A stretch of 64,000 nucleotides of DNA from an uncultured Alphaproteobacteria bacterium (GCA_934272785.1 CAKQSE010000001.1:75445-139444), one strand, 5' to 3'. Positions 34,211 to 42,105 are shown, counted from the first letter of the stretch. Made by a program: numbers and translations. The notes: generated by a model not told the origin, from the sequence alone.

Positions 34211-34501
34211 TTACTGGTGTTTTGCAACGCGTTGTCTGAATTCGTTGCTGGGGCGGAATGACGCAACGCGTCGTGCCGATATTACCGCCGATTCCCCCGT
34301 CTTGGGGTTGCGACCCATACGCTGGGCCTTGGTCAGAATTTTAAAACTGCCGAAGCCGGCGAATTTAACCTCTTCGCCGTTGACCAATGCGTCGCGAATT
34401 TCGTCAAATACGATGTCGACCAATTTATACGCGTCCGCTGTGGTCAGACCAAATTTTTCCCGCAAACGTGCGGCGAAATCACTTCTTGTTACCGTTGACA
34501 T
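34211..34501 (-). CDS. ihfA: Integration host factor alpha/HU-family DNA-bending protein
   Basis: 96 residues; ATG at 34501 with AGGAAAGG. HU/IHF fold: FGLTTADAYKLVDIVFDEIRDAL, the VKFAGFGSFKI strand, the beta-arm GRNPKTGESAVISARRV, and FRPSNEFRQRV. The ISARRVASFRPS end favours IHF-alpha over HU. IHF bends DNA in recombination, replication and promoter control. In relatives ihfA follows plsX-fabH; here it is alone between repeat island 3 and tRNA-Arg, which suggests rearrangement. Confidence 0.9.
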   Translation of the reverse strand: MSTVTRSDFAARLREKFGLTTADAYKLVDIVFDEIRDALVNGEEVKFAGFGSFKILTKAQRMGRNPKTGESAVISARRVASFRPSNEFRQRVAKHQ

Positions 34502-34530
34502 TTTTTACCTTTCCTGTTTTTATCGGGCCT

Positions 34531-34559
34531 ATTATACCCGCGACTATTACAACTTGCAA
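34531..34559 (-). promoter_or_regulatory. Promoter of ihfA
   Basis: Minus strand TTGCAA (34554-34559), 17 nt, TATAAT (34531-34536), 30 nt before the ATG. Confidence 0.7.
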
Positions 34560-34592
34560 TATGAAAATCCAAGGAATAAAATAAAACCATGC

Positions 34593-34668
34593 GTTCCCAT
34601 AGTTCAACGGGATAGAACGAATTCCTCCTAAGAATTAAATCCGGGTTCGAGTCCTGGTGGGAACGCCA
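34593..34668 (+). tRNA. tRNA-Arg (anticodon CCT)
   Basis: 76 nt with encoded CCA: acceptor GTTCCCA pairs with TGGGAAC, discriminator G; anticodon stem AATTC/GAATT, loop CTCCTAA, anticodon CCT; T arm CCGGGTTCGAGTCCTGG. It reads AGG codons. Its last 17 bases plus five more are repeated at 34774-34795. Confidence 0.95.
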
Positions 34669-34795
34669 ATTTATTGTGCGGTCACGCCAGGACGAAGAAC
34701 CAGACAAGCAACGAAGTTGCGCGGGTTCGTAACGAAGTGAAAGGGGCCCGCCGCGCAGTGGTGGGAATTACAATCCTGGTGGGAACGCCAATTTA
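34652..34795 (+). repeat. Direct repeat of the tRNA-Arg 3' end (attachment-site-like)
   Basis: A 22-bp exact repeat: 34652-34673 (inside and just past the tRNA) and 34774-34795, both reading TCCTGGTGGGAACGCCAATT followed by TA. The 100 bases between are GC-rich and non-coding. Duplicated tRNA 3' ends are the usual scar of tyrosine-recombinase integration; no integrase is present in the window. Confidence 0.7.
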
Positions 34796-34815
34796 CGTAG
34801 TCCAAACACAATCAC

Positions 34816-34844
34816 TTGCAACATTTCGTAAAATAATGTATCAT
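34816..34844 (+). promoter_or_regulatory. Promoter of the tail-fibre-like gene
   Basis: TTGCAA-N17-TATCAT, just after the second att-like repeat and about 28 nt upstream of the start codon. Confidence 0.6.
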
Positions 34845-34872
34845 TGTCGCGACGGGGGTCGTGGAGGAGGTA

Positions 34873-35238
34873 ATGTTTTTTTTACGTGTTATACTCGGGG
34901 TAATGACATCCGTCGTGTCTTTATCACCTGTGCTGGCCAGTATCCCCAGCACGGCGTATGTGCAATCAAATATCAATGCAAAAATAACGGAACACACCGC
35001 AAATACGGCAAATCCGCATGGTGTAACCGCGGCCCAGGTCGGCCTGGGCAACGTCAAGAACGTTGATACAACAAATGCCGCAAACCTGGCGACGGGAACG
35101 GTTGATGTTGCACGCCTGCCGGTGGGAACGGCGGCGAATACGGTCGCGGCGGGTGACGATACGCGATTTGATACGATTGCAACGCAATCGCCGGGGGCGA
35201 CGCCACCGGTTGGACGCGCATTTATGTGGTTTAATTGA
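34873..35238 (+). CDS. Small secreted phage-tail-fibre-like protein
   Basis: 121 residues; ATG 34873 preceded by GGAGGAGG. Signal peptide MFFLRVILGVMTSVVSLSPVLA. The mature part carries the tail-fibre repeat motif NPHGVTAAQVGLGNVKNVDT followed by ATGTVDVARLP and AAGDDTRFD, seen in many phage tail fibres and related structural proteins. It ends GRAFMWFN. A secretion signal on such a motif is unusual, as phage tail proteins are cytoplasmic until lysis. It lies 78 nt after an att-like repeat of tRNA-Arg. It could be a domesticated adhesin-like protein or a remnant. Confidence 0.75.
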   Translation: MFFLRVILGVMTSVVSLSPVLASIPSTAYVQSNINAKITEHTANTANPHGVTAAQVGLGNVKNVDTTNAANLATGTVDVARLPVGTAANTVAAGDDTRFDTIATQSPGATPPVGRAFMWFN

Positions 35239-35250
35239 AAAAAAGTGTTA

Positions 35251-35283
35251 AACTGTTCGACATATGCGTTGAACAGTTTTTTA
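35251..35283 (+). terminator. Terminator of the tail-fibre-like gene
   Basis: AACTGTTC (35251-35258) pairs with GAACAGTT (35271-35278), followed by T. Confidence 0.8.
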
Positions 35284-35298
35284 TCGATGGGGGTATAA

Positions 35299-35628
35299 AT
35301 GAAAAACAAGGCTGTTAAAATCGGAATTATTGCGTCGCTGGTGCCGCATTTGTTTTGCTGTGTGTTGCCAATCGTGCTGTCGGTTGTGTCGCTGGTCGCA
35401 CCAGAATTCGCACACGCGTCAATATTGCCAGAATGGATTGAACCGTGGCTGTTTGTATTTTCGGCGTTGATGTTGGGTCTGTCGTGGGTGCTGGTGGTGC
35501 GCGATTGTCACTGCGATTGTGATCACTGTCACGATGGCGCGGGCCATCACAGCCAGAAAATAATTCTGGGGGTAATCACACTGGTATTTATAATCAGCGT
35601 CGCCCTGCACATCTTGTCACACAGATAA
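35299..35628 (+). CDS. Small membrane protein with Cys/His-rich loop, possibly metal-related
   Basis: 109 residues from ATG 35299 (GGGGGT upstream). Three hydrophobic segments: about 7-33 with HLFCCVLPIVL, 47-67, and 88-107. The loop between the second and third is CHCDCDHCHDGAGHH (about residues 72-86), a dense metal-ligand cluster. The first helix's paired Cys next to His recalls MerC-type mercury transport proteins, but similarity is weak. A role in metal sensing or transport is inference. It is a single gene followed by repeat island 4. Confidence 0.7.
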   Translation: MKNKAVKIGIIASLVPHLFCCVLPIVLSVVSLVAPEFAHASILPEWIEPWLFVFSALMLGLSWVLVVRDCHCDCDHCHDGAGHHSQKIILGVITLVFIISVALHILSHR

Positions 35629-35962
35629 CCATAGCCAGAGAGCAATGAAAAGTGAGTAAGTGATATAGTGATAAAGTGATAGAGTGATATAGTTTTAGAA
35701 TAGAGAACTTAAAAACTTGTCATTCCTGCCTGCGCAGGAATGACAAGGGCGGTGTATTTGTGTTTATTTTATGACCATAGTTTATGTCTTGGTTGCGGGC
35801 TAAGTTCCCCTCTGGCCAGAGGGGTGGCACGCGATAGCGTGCGGGGTGTCGTTCTATGGATTGCTTCGCTACGCTAGCAATGACAATTTTTGTCTCTATC
35901 GTTGCAGTGTGGAAATCCCCTTTGCTGGCGAGGGGGGGCGCGCAGTGGACGGGGGAGTGGCG

Positions 35963-36007
35963 GTCCCTGCGGGGGCAATAGATACCGGCCTACGCCGGTA
36001 TGACGAC
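35963..36007 (-). repeat. Palindromic repeat unit
   Basis: GTCCCTGCGGGGGCAATAGA, then ATACCGGCC-tac-GCCGGTAT and GACGAC. Confidence 0.75.
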
Positions 36008-36072
36008 TAAAAAATAATACATCATCTAAATGTGAACAATGTCCATAACATGTGGCACCATCTACATAATAC

Positions 36073-36114
36073 CGTCACCCCGGCGTAGGCCGGGACCCAT
36101 TGCCCCGCAGGGAC
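36073..36114 (+). repeat. Palindromic repeat unit
   Basis: GTCACCCCGGC-gta-GGCCGGGAC, then CCATTGCCCCGCAGGGAC. It pairs with the unit at 35963-36007 across a 65-nt spacer. Confidence 0.75.
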
Positions 36115-36205
36115 AAAAACAAGTGCGCCATCGGCGCACCCAACTATATCACTATATCACTTTATCACTTACTCACTTTTCATTGCACTCTGCGCTTTGC
36201 TCTCT

Positions 36206-36236
36206 GAAAAAAACGTCCCGGGTGGGACGTTTTTTA
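36206..36236 (-). terminator. Terminator of the M13 peptidase operon
   Basis: AAACGTCCC-gggt-GGGACGTTTTTT with A and T runs on either side; it overlaps the peptidase stop codon. Confidence 0.85.
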
Positions 36237-38228
36237 CCACAACTTTATCCGTTGGTCGGGGGCGATATACAGTGCGTCGCCCGGTTTAATTCCAAACGCG
36301 TCATACCATGCGGCAATGTGGGGCAATATGCCATTTACGCGATTGCGCGCCAGCGAGTGCTCATCAACCTTGGTCAGGCGCAGGTCTTCGTCTGGGCGGC
36401 TGTTTTGCGCCCAGCTGCCGGCGTATGCGATAAAGAAACGCTGGTCTGCGGTGAAACCATTTGCGTCACCTGTCGCGCGGCCAAAATTCTTGTATGCGGT
36501 AAATGACACGGTTATCCCGCCATAGTCGGCCAGGTTTTCACCCAACGTAAATGTGCCGTTCGCGTGCACACCGGGCGCGATTACGATTTTATCAAAGTGC
36601 GCACGCAGCACGCCGGCGCGCTGGTCAAATCCGCTGGCATCATTTGTGGTCCACCAATCGGTCATATTGCCGTCGGCGTCAAAGTGGCGACCAGAATCGT
36701 CAAAACCGTGTGTCATTTCGTGGCCGATAATACTGCCGATTGCGCCATAGTTAAACGCATCGTCGGCGGACATATCAAAGAACGGATATTGCAGGATACC
36801 CGCCGGGAAACAGACCTCGTTCGTTGATGGGTCATAATATGCGTTGATTTCGTGCGCGTTCATATACCACAGGGTCGGATCTTTTTCTGCGCCGATTTTG
36901 TTCAGCCAGAATTCATCTTCGAATGCAGACACGTTCAGCATGTTTTCCCACAGTGACGCATTTTTATCAATATTCAGTTTTGAATAATCGCGCCATTTAT
37001 CCGGGTATCCGATTTTTGCGTGGAACGTGCCCAGTTTATGTAACGCCTGGCGTTTTGTTTCGTCTGACATCCATTCCAGGTTTTCAATCCGCATGCCTAA
37101 TGCGCGTTGCAAATTTTTCACCAATTCCTGCATACGTTTTTTTGCGTCCGCCGGGAAATACTTTTTGACATACAGGTGTCCAATCTCTTCGCCCAGGGTG
37201 TCGTCCAACAACGCAACCGCGCGTTTCCAGCGGGGCTTTTGCTCTTTTTGTCCCGCCATTGTGCGGTTATAAAAATCAAACGATATTTCGTATGTCGCGT
37301 CGTCCAGTAATGTGTCCGCCGCACTGACAATGCGATATTTCAGATATGTTTTTATCAAATCTAAATCAGTGTCGTGCATGATTGCAATTGATTCTGCGAT
37401 TGCCTCGGGCTGGGCAATGTTGATCTGTCGTGCGCGCGTTGCGCCACGTGCAGCCAGGTATGCGTCCCAATCGAAATCTGGGAATTGCGATTTGATTTCG
37501 TCCAATGTCATTTTGTGATAGTTCGCATGTGGGTCGCGTAATTTTTCCTTTGGATAAAAAGACCGCGCCATACGCAATTCCAAATCGTATAATTTTTTTG
37601 CATCAACCGAAATACCAAAGTTCGCCATCTGTTTCGTAATAAATTCCAAATATTTTTTACGAATCTGGATTGTTTTTTCGTCTGTATCAAAATAGTAATC
37701 ACGCGCCAGCCCCAGTCCGCTTTGCCCAATGTTATACAGGTAATGCGTGCTGTCTGTTTCGTCCAATGCCACCCCATCGCCCCAGAACGCAGATGTAATT
37801 TTATGCATGCAGCCCAAGAATTCTGGCAATTGGTCTGCGGACGTAATCGCGTCGATTTCGGCAATCTGGGCGGCAACAGGGCGCACGCCATCGGCGTTTA
37901 ATTTTTCGGCGTCCATCGCGATTTTATACAGTGTCCCAATTTTCCCCGTGTCTGTTTCGGCAATTTCGCGCACCCGCCCCAGGTTTGTGTTATGCAGCAC
38001 ATCAAATACGCCATATCGGGTATAGTCATCAGGAATCGGATTTGCCGCACGCCAACCATTGTTTGCAAATGCGTAAAAATCGTCACCTGGACGAACAGTT
38101 GTATCCATATTTTCAGGCTTTATCCCGGCGTTCATAATTACATCCTTTGGTTTTGTTAAATGGTGCGCGACAATAACCGCGGCGACAACCGCAATTATTC
38201 CGATTATGTTCAGTAATTTGTTCTTCAT
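36234..38228 (-). CDS. M13-family zinc metallopeptidase (neprilysin/PepO-like)
   Basis: 664 residues from the ATG at 38228, which overlaps the hemW stop (ATGA); an in-frame start six codons earlier lies inside hemW. The N-terminal segment KLLNIIGIIAVVAAVIVAHH is a signal anchor. The family pattern is complete: DDFYAFANNGWRAANPIPDD, NAYYDPSTNEVCFPAGILQ, zinc site IIGHEMTHGFDD, third ligand GENLADYGGITVSF, and near the end RVNGILPHIAAWYDAFG. These enzymes cleave small peptides on the N-side of hydrophobic residues. It probably sits on the periplasmic face of the inner membrane or is released. Confidence 0.95.
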   Translation of the reverse strand: MKNKLLNIIGIIAVVAAVIVAHHLTKPKDVIMNAGIKPENMDTTVRPGDDFYAFANNGWRAANPIPDDYTRYGVFDVLHNTNLGRVREIAETDTGKIGTLYKIAMDAEKLNADGVRPVAAQIAEIDAITSADQLPEFLGCMHKITSAFWGDGVALDETDSTHYLYNIGQSGLGLARDYYFDTDEKTIQIRKKYLEFITKQMANFGISVDAKKLYDLELRMARSFYPKEKLRDPHANYHKMTLDEIKSQFPDFDWDAYLAARGATRARQINIAQPEAIAESIAIMHDTDLDLIKTYLKYRIVSAADTLLDDATYEISFDFYNRTMAGQKEQKPRWKRAVALLDDTLGEEIGHLYVKKYFPADAKKRMQELVKNLQRALGMRIENLEWMSDETKRQALHKLGTFHAKIGYPDKWRDYSKLNIDKNASLWENMLNVSAFEDEFWLNKIGAEKDPTLWYMNAHEINAYYDPSTNEVCFPAGILQYPFFDMSADDAFNYGAIGSIIGHEMTHGFDDSGRHFDADGNMTDWWTTNDASGFDQRAGVLRAHFDKIVIAPGVHANGTFTLGENLADYGGITVSFTAYKNFGRATGDANGFTADQRFFIAYAGSWAQNSRPDEDLRLTKVDEHSLARNRVNGILPHIAAWYDAFGIKPGDALYIAPDQRIKLW

Positions 38229-39304
38229 TTCCCGTCCCAGTTGCACAAGTCTAGCAGTAAATCATCTAAAATCAACAGGCCTTTTTCCGTTGCGCAAATC
38301 CGGTCGCCATTGTCATATACCAGGTCTGGATTCGCACGCACGTAATCGGTGTTTATAACGTGCATAACGTCATCGGTTTTATGCACACCGCGCATTGTGC
38401 GCATACCGGTGATAATCTTTTCCGTGGCGCGCGCATCAATTGTCAGCGGTTGCATTTTTATATCGTCGCCGCCACGCTGTTCATACCAGGTGCCATCAAT
38501 ATATGGTCGCCCCGCCGCGCCGCGTCCGATGCCGATATATGGCGCGCCGTCCCAAACGTTCTGGTTGTGGCGACATTCGTTGCCGGGGGTGGCATAATTT
38601 GAAACCTCGTATCGGGGCAGGCCCAGCGTTCCCGCAATTGCGCAATACATATCGGCCATCGCGTCGTTTGTTGGCATATCCAGATGCATTTTACCAAACG
38701 GCGTGCCCGGCTCTATCGTCAGTTCATACATCGACACGTGCCCCAGGCCCAACGCATTTATATCCCGACACATTTGGGTAACGGTATCCACCGTATCCCC
38801 CGGAATTCCATATATAAAATCCGCATTTACGCGCAGGCCAAATCCCATCGCCGCGCCCAGCAATTCCAACGCGTCGCGCACGCTGTGCCGCCGCCCCAGG
38901 AATTTTAGCGCGTCATCGTTCAATCGTTGCACCCCAATCGACAGGCGATTTACCCCCGTATCCACAAATTCGCGCAACCCCGTCGCGTCCAATGTCCCAG
39001 GATTGGATTCCAATGTGATTTCTGTATTTGGGGCAATGTTAAAATTATCGCGCAATGCGCCCATAATCCGGGCAAATACACGGGTCGGTATCAGTGACGG
39101 CGTGCCACCACCAAAAAACACGGTTGGCACCGTTGTGTTGCCGATGCGCGCGCCCCAGAATTCGATTTCACGCACAATCCCGTCGGCGAACCCGTCCCAA
39201 TCGGGTGCACTGCACGCGGCGGAAAAAAACGCACAATAATTGCACTTTGACATGCAAAAAGGCGTGTGAATATATATGTTATGCGGCATTTCCATGTGAC
39301 GCAT
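38225..39304 (-). CDS. hemW: Radical SAM heme chaperone HemW
   Basis: 359 residues. Near the N-terminus IYIHTPFCMSKCNYCAFFS has the CxxxCxxC cluster ligands; FFGGGTPSLIP, ITLESNPGTLD, NRLSIGVQRLNDDALKFLGR and DFIYGIPGD follow. The aromatic after CxxC-type HemW motifs (CAFF) distinguishes it from HemN, the true coproporphyrinogen dehydrogenase. HemW binds heme and hands it to apoproteins. ATG 39304 was taken; ATGs at 39295 and 39289 are also possible since no clear ribosome-binding site is present. The end overlaps the M13 peptidase start. Confidence 0.93.
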   Translation of the reverse strand: MRHMEMPHNIYIHTPFCMSKCNYCAFFSAACSAPDWDGFADGIVREIEFWGARIGNTTVPTVFFGGGTPSLIPTRVFARIMGALRDNFNIAPNTEITLESNPGTLDATGLREFVDTGVNRLSIGVQRLNDDALKFLGRRHSVRDALELLGAAMGFGLRVNADFIYGIPGDTVDTVTQMCRDINALGLGHVSMYELTIEPGTPFGKMHLDMPTNDAMADMYCAIAGTLGLPRYEVSNYATPGNECRHNQNVWDGAPYIGIGRGAAGRPYIDGTWYEQRGGDDIKMQPLTIDARATEKIITGMRTMRGVHKTDDVMHVINTDYVRANPDLVYDNGDRICATEKGLLILDDLLLDLCNWDGK

Positions 39305-39349
39305 TGTATCGCGGTATAAAATCGGTGCAAGTGATAAATGAAATCACTT

Positions 39350-39376
39350 TTGTGACCGGATTTTTTGTGATATAAT
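39350..39376 (+). promoter_or_regulatory. Promoter of the 39394 outer-membrane protein
   Basis: An extended -10 TGATATAAT (TATAAT at 39371-39376) with TTGTGA about 15 nt upstream, 17 nt before the start codon. Confidence 0.55.
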
Positions 39377-39393
39377 AAACCCAAGAAAAAGAA

Positions 39394-40869
39394 ATGAAGA
39401 CAGGAATTATAACCTTTTTTACCGGCGTTTTTGCGTCTGTCGCGGCGTTCGCTGCGAACGAGGGCGTGCCGTCGTATTACCAGACATCACAAACCAATGC
39501 GAACCAGGCGGGCTATTCCCAATACCAGGCCCAGGGTTACACGAAATATGTCGGGCAATCTGGGGATAAACAGATTGTGGGCAGTCGGACCTATTCATAC
39601 CAGGTTCCGCGTCAAACGGTTGTGCAACCAACATATACCGGCACAATGACGGCAAACGGCATTTCTGGCGCAGACACGGCGCGAACAACAATTATGCCGA
39701 CATACGCCCGTCGTTTTGCAAACTTTGAATTTGAAACCGGGGTCAATTCCATTTTGAAATGGGATGACATGGTGTTTAATGAATTTGGTGTCACGGCCCA
39801 GCATAATTTCAGCCTGCGCAATTTTGACATGTTCGCGTTTGCCGAATATTCATATGGCCAGATGGCGTCCGGTGGACTGTCCATGGACTATGACCTGAAA
39901 CCGTTTGATGAATCCAAACCGACCGAGGGGATATTTACCATTTCTGTCGGGGACGAATCTGGACGCACAAACCATTTCCGTTTTGGTATTGGTGCACACC
40001 ACGTGTGGGATATCGGTGGATGGAAATTGTCGCCATCATTTGGATATGAAATATTCAAGCATAATCTGGAAATGTCCAACCACTATTACCCGAATCCGGG
40101 CGTGTATTTGCCATTGATGACGGACAAGGGCGCATATGTCTATGGCGATGCGGCTGGCAATTATTATTCTGTGCCCGTCGGGACCGAGGTTTCAGACGAT
40201 TGGTATCAGGTGTGTATGTCGCCCGAAGATTTAAAGGTTGTGCCGGCATCATCGAACGGGACGATATTCTCGCTGGGGACATCGTTGCCGACAATCGATT
40301 ATGATGCGTCATGGGGCACGGTGCCATGGGGCGTGGACGCGGGCGAATGCGTTATTATCGGCGGTGATGGCCCAATTATTGTAGAGGGTAAAACCCACGA
40401 GTACAACACGACCTGGTCCGGATTTTATATCGGGCTAGAGGTGGAAAAACAAATGACCCTGTCGGACAAGCTGCGCTTTTATGTCCAGTTTGGTATGCCG
40501 AAATATTCATCCGAAGGAATTTGGCCCAACCGTGATGACTGGCAACAGAACCCCAGTTTCCTTGACGAGGGATCCAACGGTGCATATTCATACCAGGCCG
40601 AAATGGAATACAATATGCGGGTGTCTGACCGTCTGCAATTGGTGTTGCGTGCCGATACGAATTACTTCTATGTTGGCAAGATTGGTGGTGAGTTGTATAT
40701 CGCCGAATATTCCCAATTCTTGATAGAAAATGGGCAATACGTTTTGGACGACAATGGTAATCCGATAATCGAAACGATTGCGGCGCATACTGAAAAAATC
40801 AGTGACCAGTTAAAGCATGCCACATGGCAATCGTTCGGATTGCACCTGGGGCTGAAATACGCATTTTAA
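39394..40869 (+). CDS. Outer-membrane beta-barrel protein, unknown function
   Basis: 491 residues; signal peptide MKTGIITFFTGVFASVAAFA. Residues ~25-90 are Gln/Tyr/Thr-rich. From about 105 the sequence alternates in beta-strand fashion (FEFETGVNSILKWDD, FDMFAFAEYSYGQM, NHFRFGIGAHHVWDIGGWKL, GFYIGLEVEKQMTLSDKLRF, YSYQAEMEYNMRVSDRLQLV). It ends in GLHLGLKYAF, a C-terminal Phe typical of outer-membrane barrels. Strand spacing and motifs such as WDIGGWKLSPSFGYE recall omptin-like barrels, but catalytic residues were not identified. mltB follows 18 nt later, probably one operon. Confidence 0.8.
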   Translation: MKTGIITFFTGVFASVAAFAANEGVPSYYQTSQTNANQAGYSQYQAQGYTKYVGQSGDKQIVGSRTYSYQVPRQTVVQPTYTGTMTANGISGADTARTTIMPTYARRFANFEFETGVNSILKWDDMVFNEFGVTAQHNFSLRNFDMFAFAEYSYGQMASGGLSMDYDLKPFDESKPTEGIFTISVGDESGRTNHFRFGIGAHHVWDIGGWKLSPSFGYEIFKHNLEMSNHYYPNPGVYLPLMTDKGAYVYGDAAGNYYSVPVGTEVSDDWYQVCMSPEDLKVVPASSNGTIFSLGTSLPTIDYDASWGTVPWGVDAGECVIIGGDGPIIVEGKTHEYNTTWSGFYIGLEVEKQMTLSDKLRFYVQFGMPKYSSEGIWPNRDDWQQNPSFLDEGSNGAYSYQAEMEYNMRVSDRLQLVLRADTNYFYVGKIGGELYIAEYSQFLIENGQYVLDDNGNPIIETIAAHTEKISDQLKHATWQSFGLHLGLKYAF

Positions 40870-40887
40870 TATAGGGGGGAACCAAAT

Positions 40888-42006
40888 ATGACCCAACCAA
40901 GACTGTTCGCATGCATGGCGTGCGTGGGGCTGTTGTGTATGTCGCGTGCGGTGGCCGCACCGACCGAATATGTTGTCTCCATTGCGCCAGACGTGGCACC
41001 CGTGGTTGCCGACCGTGGGGCGTTTGATATGGTGCGGTGGGAATCCGTGCTGGACGATATTCGCACACGTGCGGCGGCCCAGAATATATCGCGCCGGACA
41101 ATTGACGCAACGCTAAAAAATCCGGCCTTTATTCCAAATATTGTAAAGCGTGACCAGAACCAGTCTGAATTTAAACTGACACTGGATGGATACCTGGCAC
41201 GCACAGTTGCACCATCGCGCATTGCAATGGGGCATAAAATGGCGCATCGTTATCCGACGTTATTGCACCGCGTGGAACAGACCTATGGCGTCCAGCCGCA
41301 TGTTATTTTGGCATTTTGGGGCATGGAATCAAACTATGGTGCGCGTATGGCTGACCACCCGTTGCGCGACGCATTTGTCACATTGATATACGAGGGTCGT
41401 CGTCAAACGTTCTTTACGAACCAGTTGTTGGCCCTGATGAAAATCGCCGATAAAAACGGCGACGATATTTCATCATTTGGGGGCAGTTGGGCCGGTGCCA
41501 TGGGGCATTTCCAGTTTATACCAACAACGCTGGCGCAATATGGCGTTGATGGCAATGGCGATGGTAAAATAGACATCAGCGGCAGCATTGGTGACGCCAT
41601 GATGTCGGCGGGAAATTACCTGAATAAACTGGGCTGGAACCCGAACGAGCGTATCGCGCGTCGCGTTACATTGCCGGCGGATTTTGACGTGTCACTGTTG
41701 GACGGCAAAACGAAACAATCCCTGGATGCCTGGGCGGCATTGGGCGTCACAAACCCAGACGGCACGGCGTTGCCCTCATCGGCGATGGTGGCGGGCCTGG
41801 TCGCAGATACGGTTGCAATCCAGGACGCACGTATGAACGCGGCAATCGCGCCAACCGACCCAAATGCGGTCGATACAGATGTCGCGCCAATGCCAATGAT
41901 AACGGCGTATTTGACGTATCCAAATTTCTATCGGATAAAGCGGTGGAATAATTCTAATTGGTATGCAATCGCAATCAGTGAATTGTCCGACCAACTGCGT
42001 GATTGA
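40888..42006 (+). CDS. mltB: Lytic murein transglycosylase, MltB type (GH103)
   Basis: 372 residues; signal peptide to about residue 24 (SRAVA-AP), no lipobox Cys. Family motifs: VKRDQNQSEF, YGVQPHVILAFWGMESNYG with the catalytic Glu, FGGSWAGAMGHFQFIPTT, and DGNGDGKIDISGSIGDAMMSAGNYL, which contains the EF-like acidic loop. MltB cleaves glycan strands to 1,6-anhydro-MurNAc ends in the periplasm. The C-terminal IRRWNNSNWYAI-like segment is present, so the gene looks full-length. Its stop overlaps the -35 box of the next promoter. Confidence 0.95.
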   Translation: MTQPRLFACMACVGLLCMSRAVAAPTEYVVSIAPDVAPVVADRGAFDMVRWESVLDDIRTRAAAQNISRRTIDATLKNPAFIPNIVKRDQNQSEFKLTLDGYLARTVAPSRIAMGHKMAHRYPTLLHRVEQTYGVQPHVILAFWGMESNYGARMADHPLRDAFVTLIYEGRRQTFFTNQLLALMKIADKNGDDISSFGGSWAGAMGHFQFIPTTLAQYGVDGNGDGKIDISGSIGDAMMSAGNYLNKLGWNPNERIARRVTLPADFDVSLLDGKTKQSLDAWAALGVTNPDGTALPSSAMVAGLVADTVAIQDARMNAAIAPTDPNAVDTDVAPMPMITAYLTYPNFYRIKRWNNSNWYAIAISELSDQLRD

Positions 42007-42070
42007 TTTTTTGTTGGATTTGTGGTATAATACCCACATTCGCCGACGCATTACGCGTCGGTGTTTTTTT
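42003..42070 (+). promoter_or_regulatory. Promoter plus terminator-like hairpin cassette upstream of the first Mtd-N-like gene
   Basis: TTGATT (42003-42008), 17 nt, TATAAT (42026-42031); 11 nt later the stem CCGACGC (42043-42049)/GCGTCGG (42055-42061), then a T-rich run to 42070. Transcripts from this promoter would begin just before the hairpin. The same arrangement with identical hexamers and spacing stands upstream of the second Mtd-N-like gene (58053-58121, minus strand). Confidence 0.8.
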
Positions 42071-42105
42071 TATAAATTTACTTCAAACTAAATAAAGGAA
42101 AAACA

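Larger units (their letters stand above)
35637..36205. repeat. Composite repeat island 4 with ~60-bp inverted ends
   Basis: No gene in these ~570 bases. The ends are long inverted repeats: 35637-35695 (AGAGAGCAATG, then AGTGAGTAAGTGATATAGTG and more AGTGATA heptads) and 36142-36205, the reverse order. Inside are a CCTGCGCAGG palindrome with TCATTC arms (about 35718-35747), a CCCCTCTGGCCAGAGGGG palindrome (35805 on), palindromic units 35963-36007 and 36073-36114 facing apart with the conserved spacer, and a GTGCGCC-atc-GGCGCAC hairpin near the right end. Confidence 0.8.

Noticed and set aside
35637..35695. Heptad AGTGATA tract considered as a CRISPR array
   Set aside because: The repeat is seven bases with no spacers, and no cas gene is near. 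It is a simple tandem repeat.
42041..42070. Simple terminator for mltB
   Set aside because: It could serve mltB too, but a consensus promoter lies between mltB and the hairpin, and the whole promoter-hairpin unit recurs at 58053-58121 where no gene ends upstream on that strand. A cassette belonging to the Mtd-N-like genes explains both.
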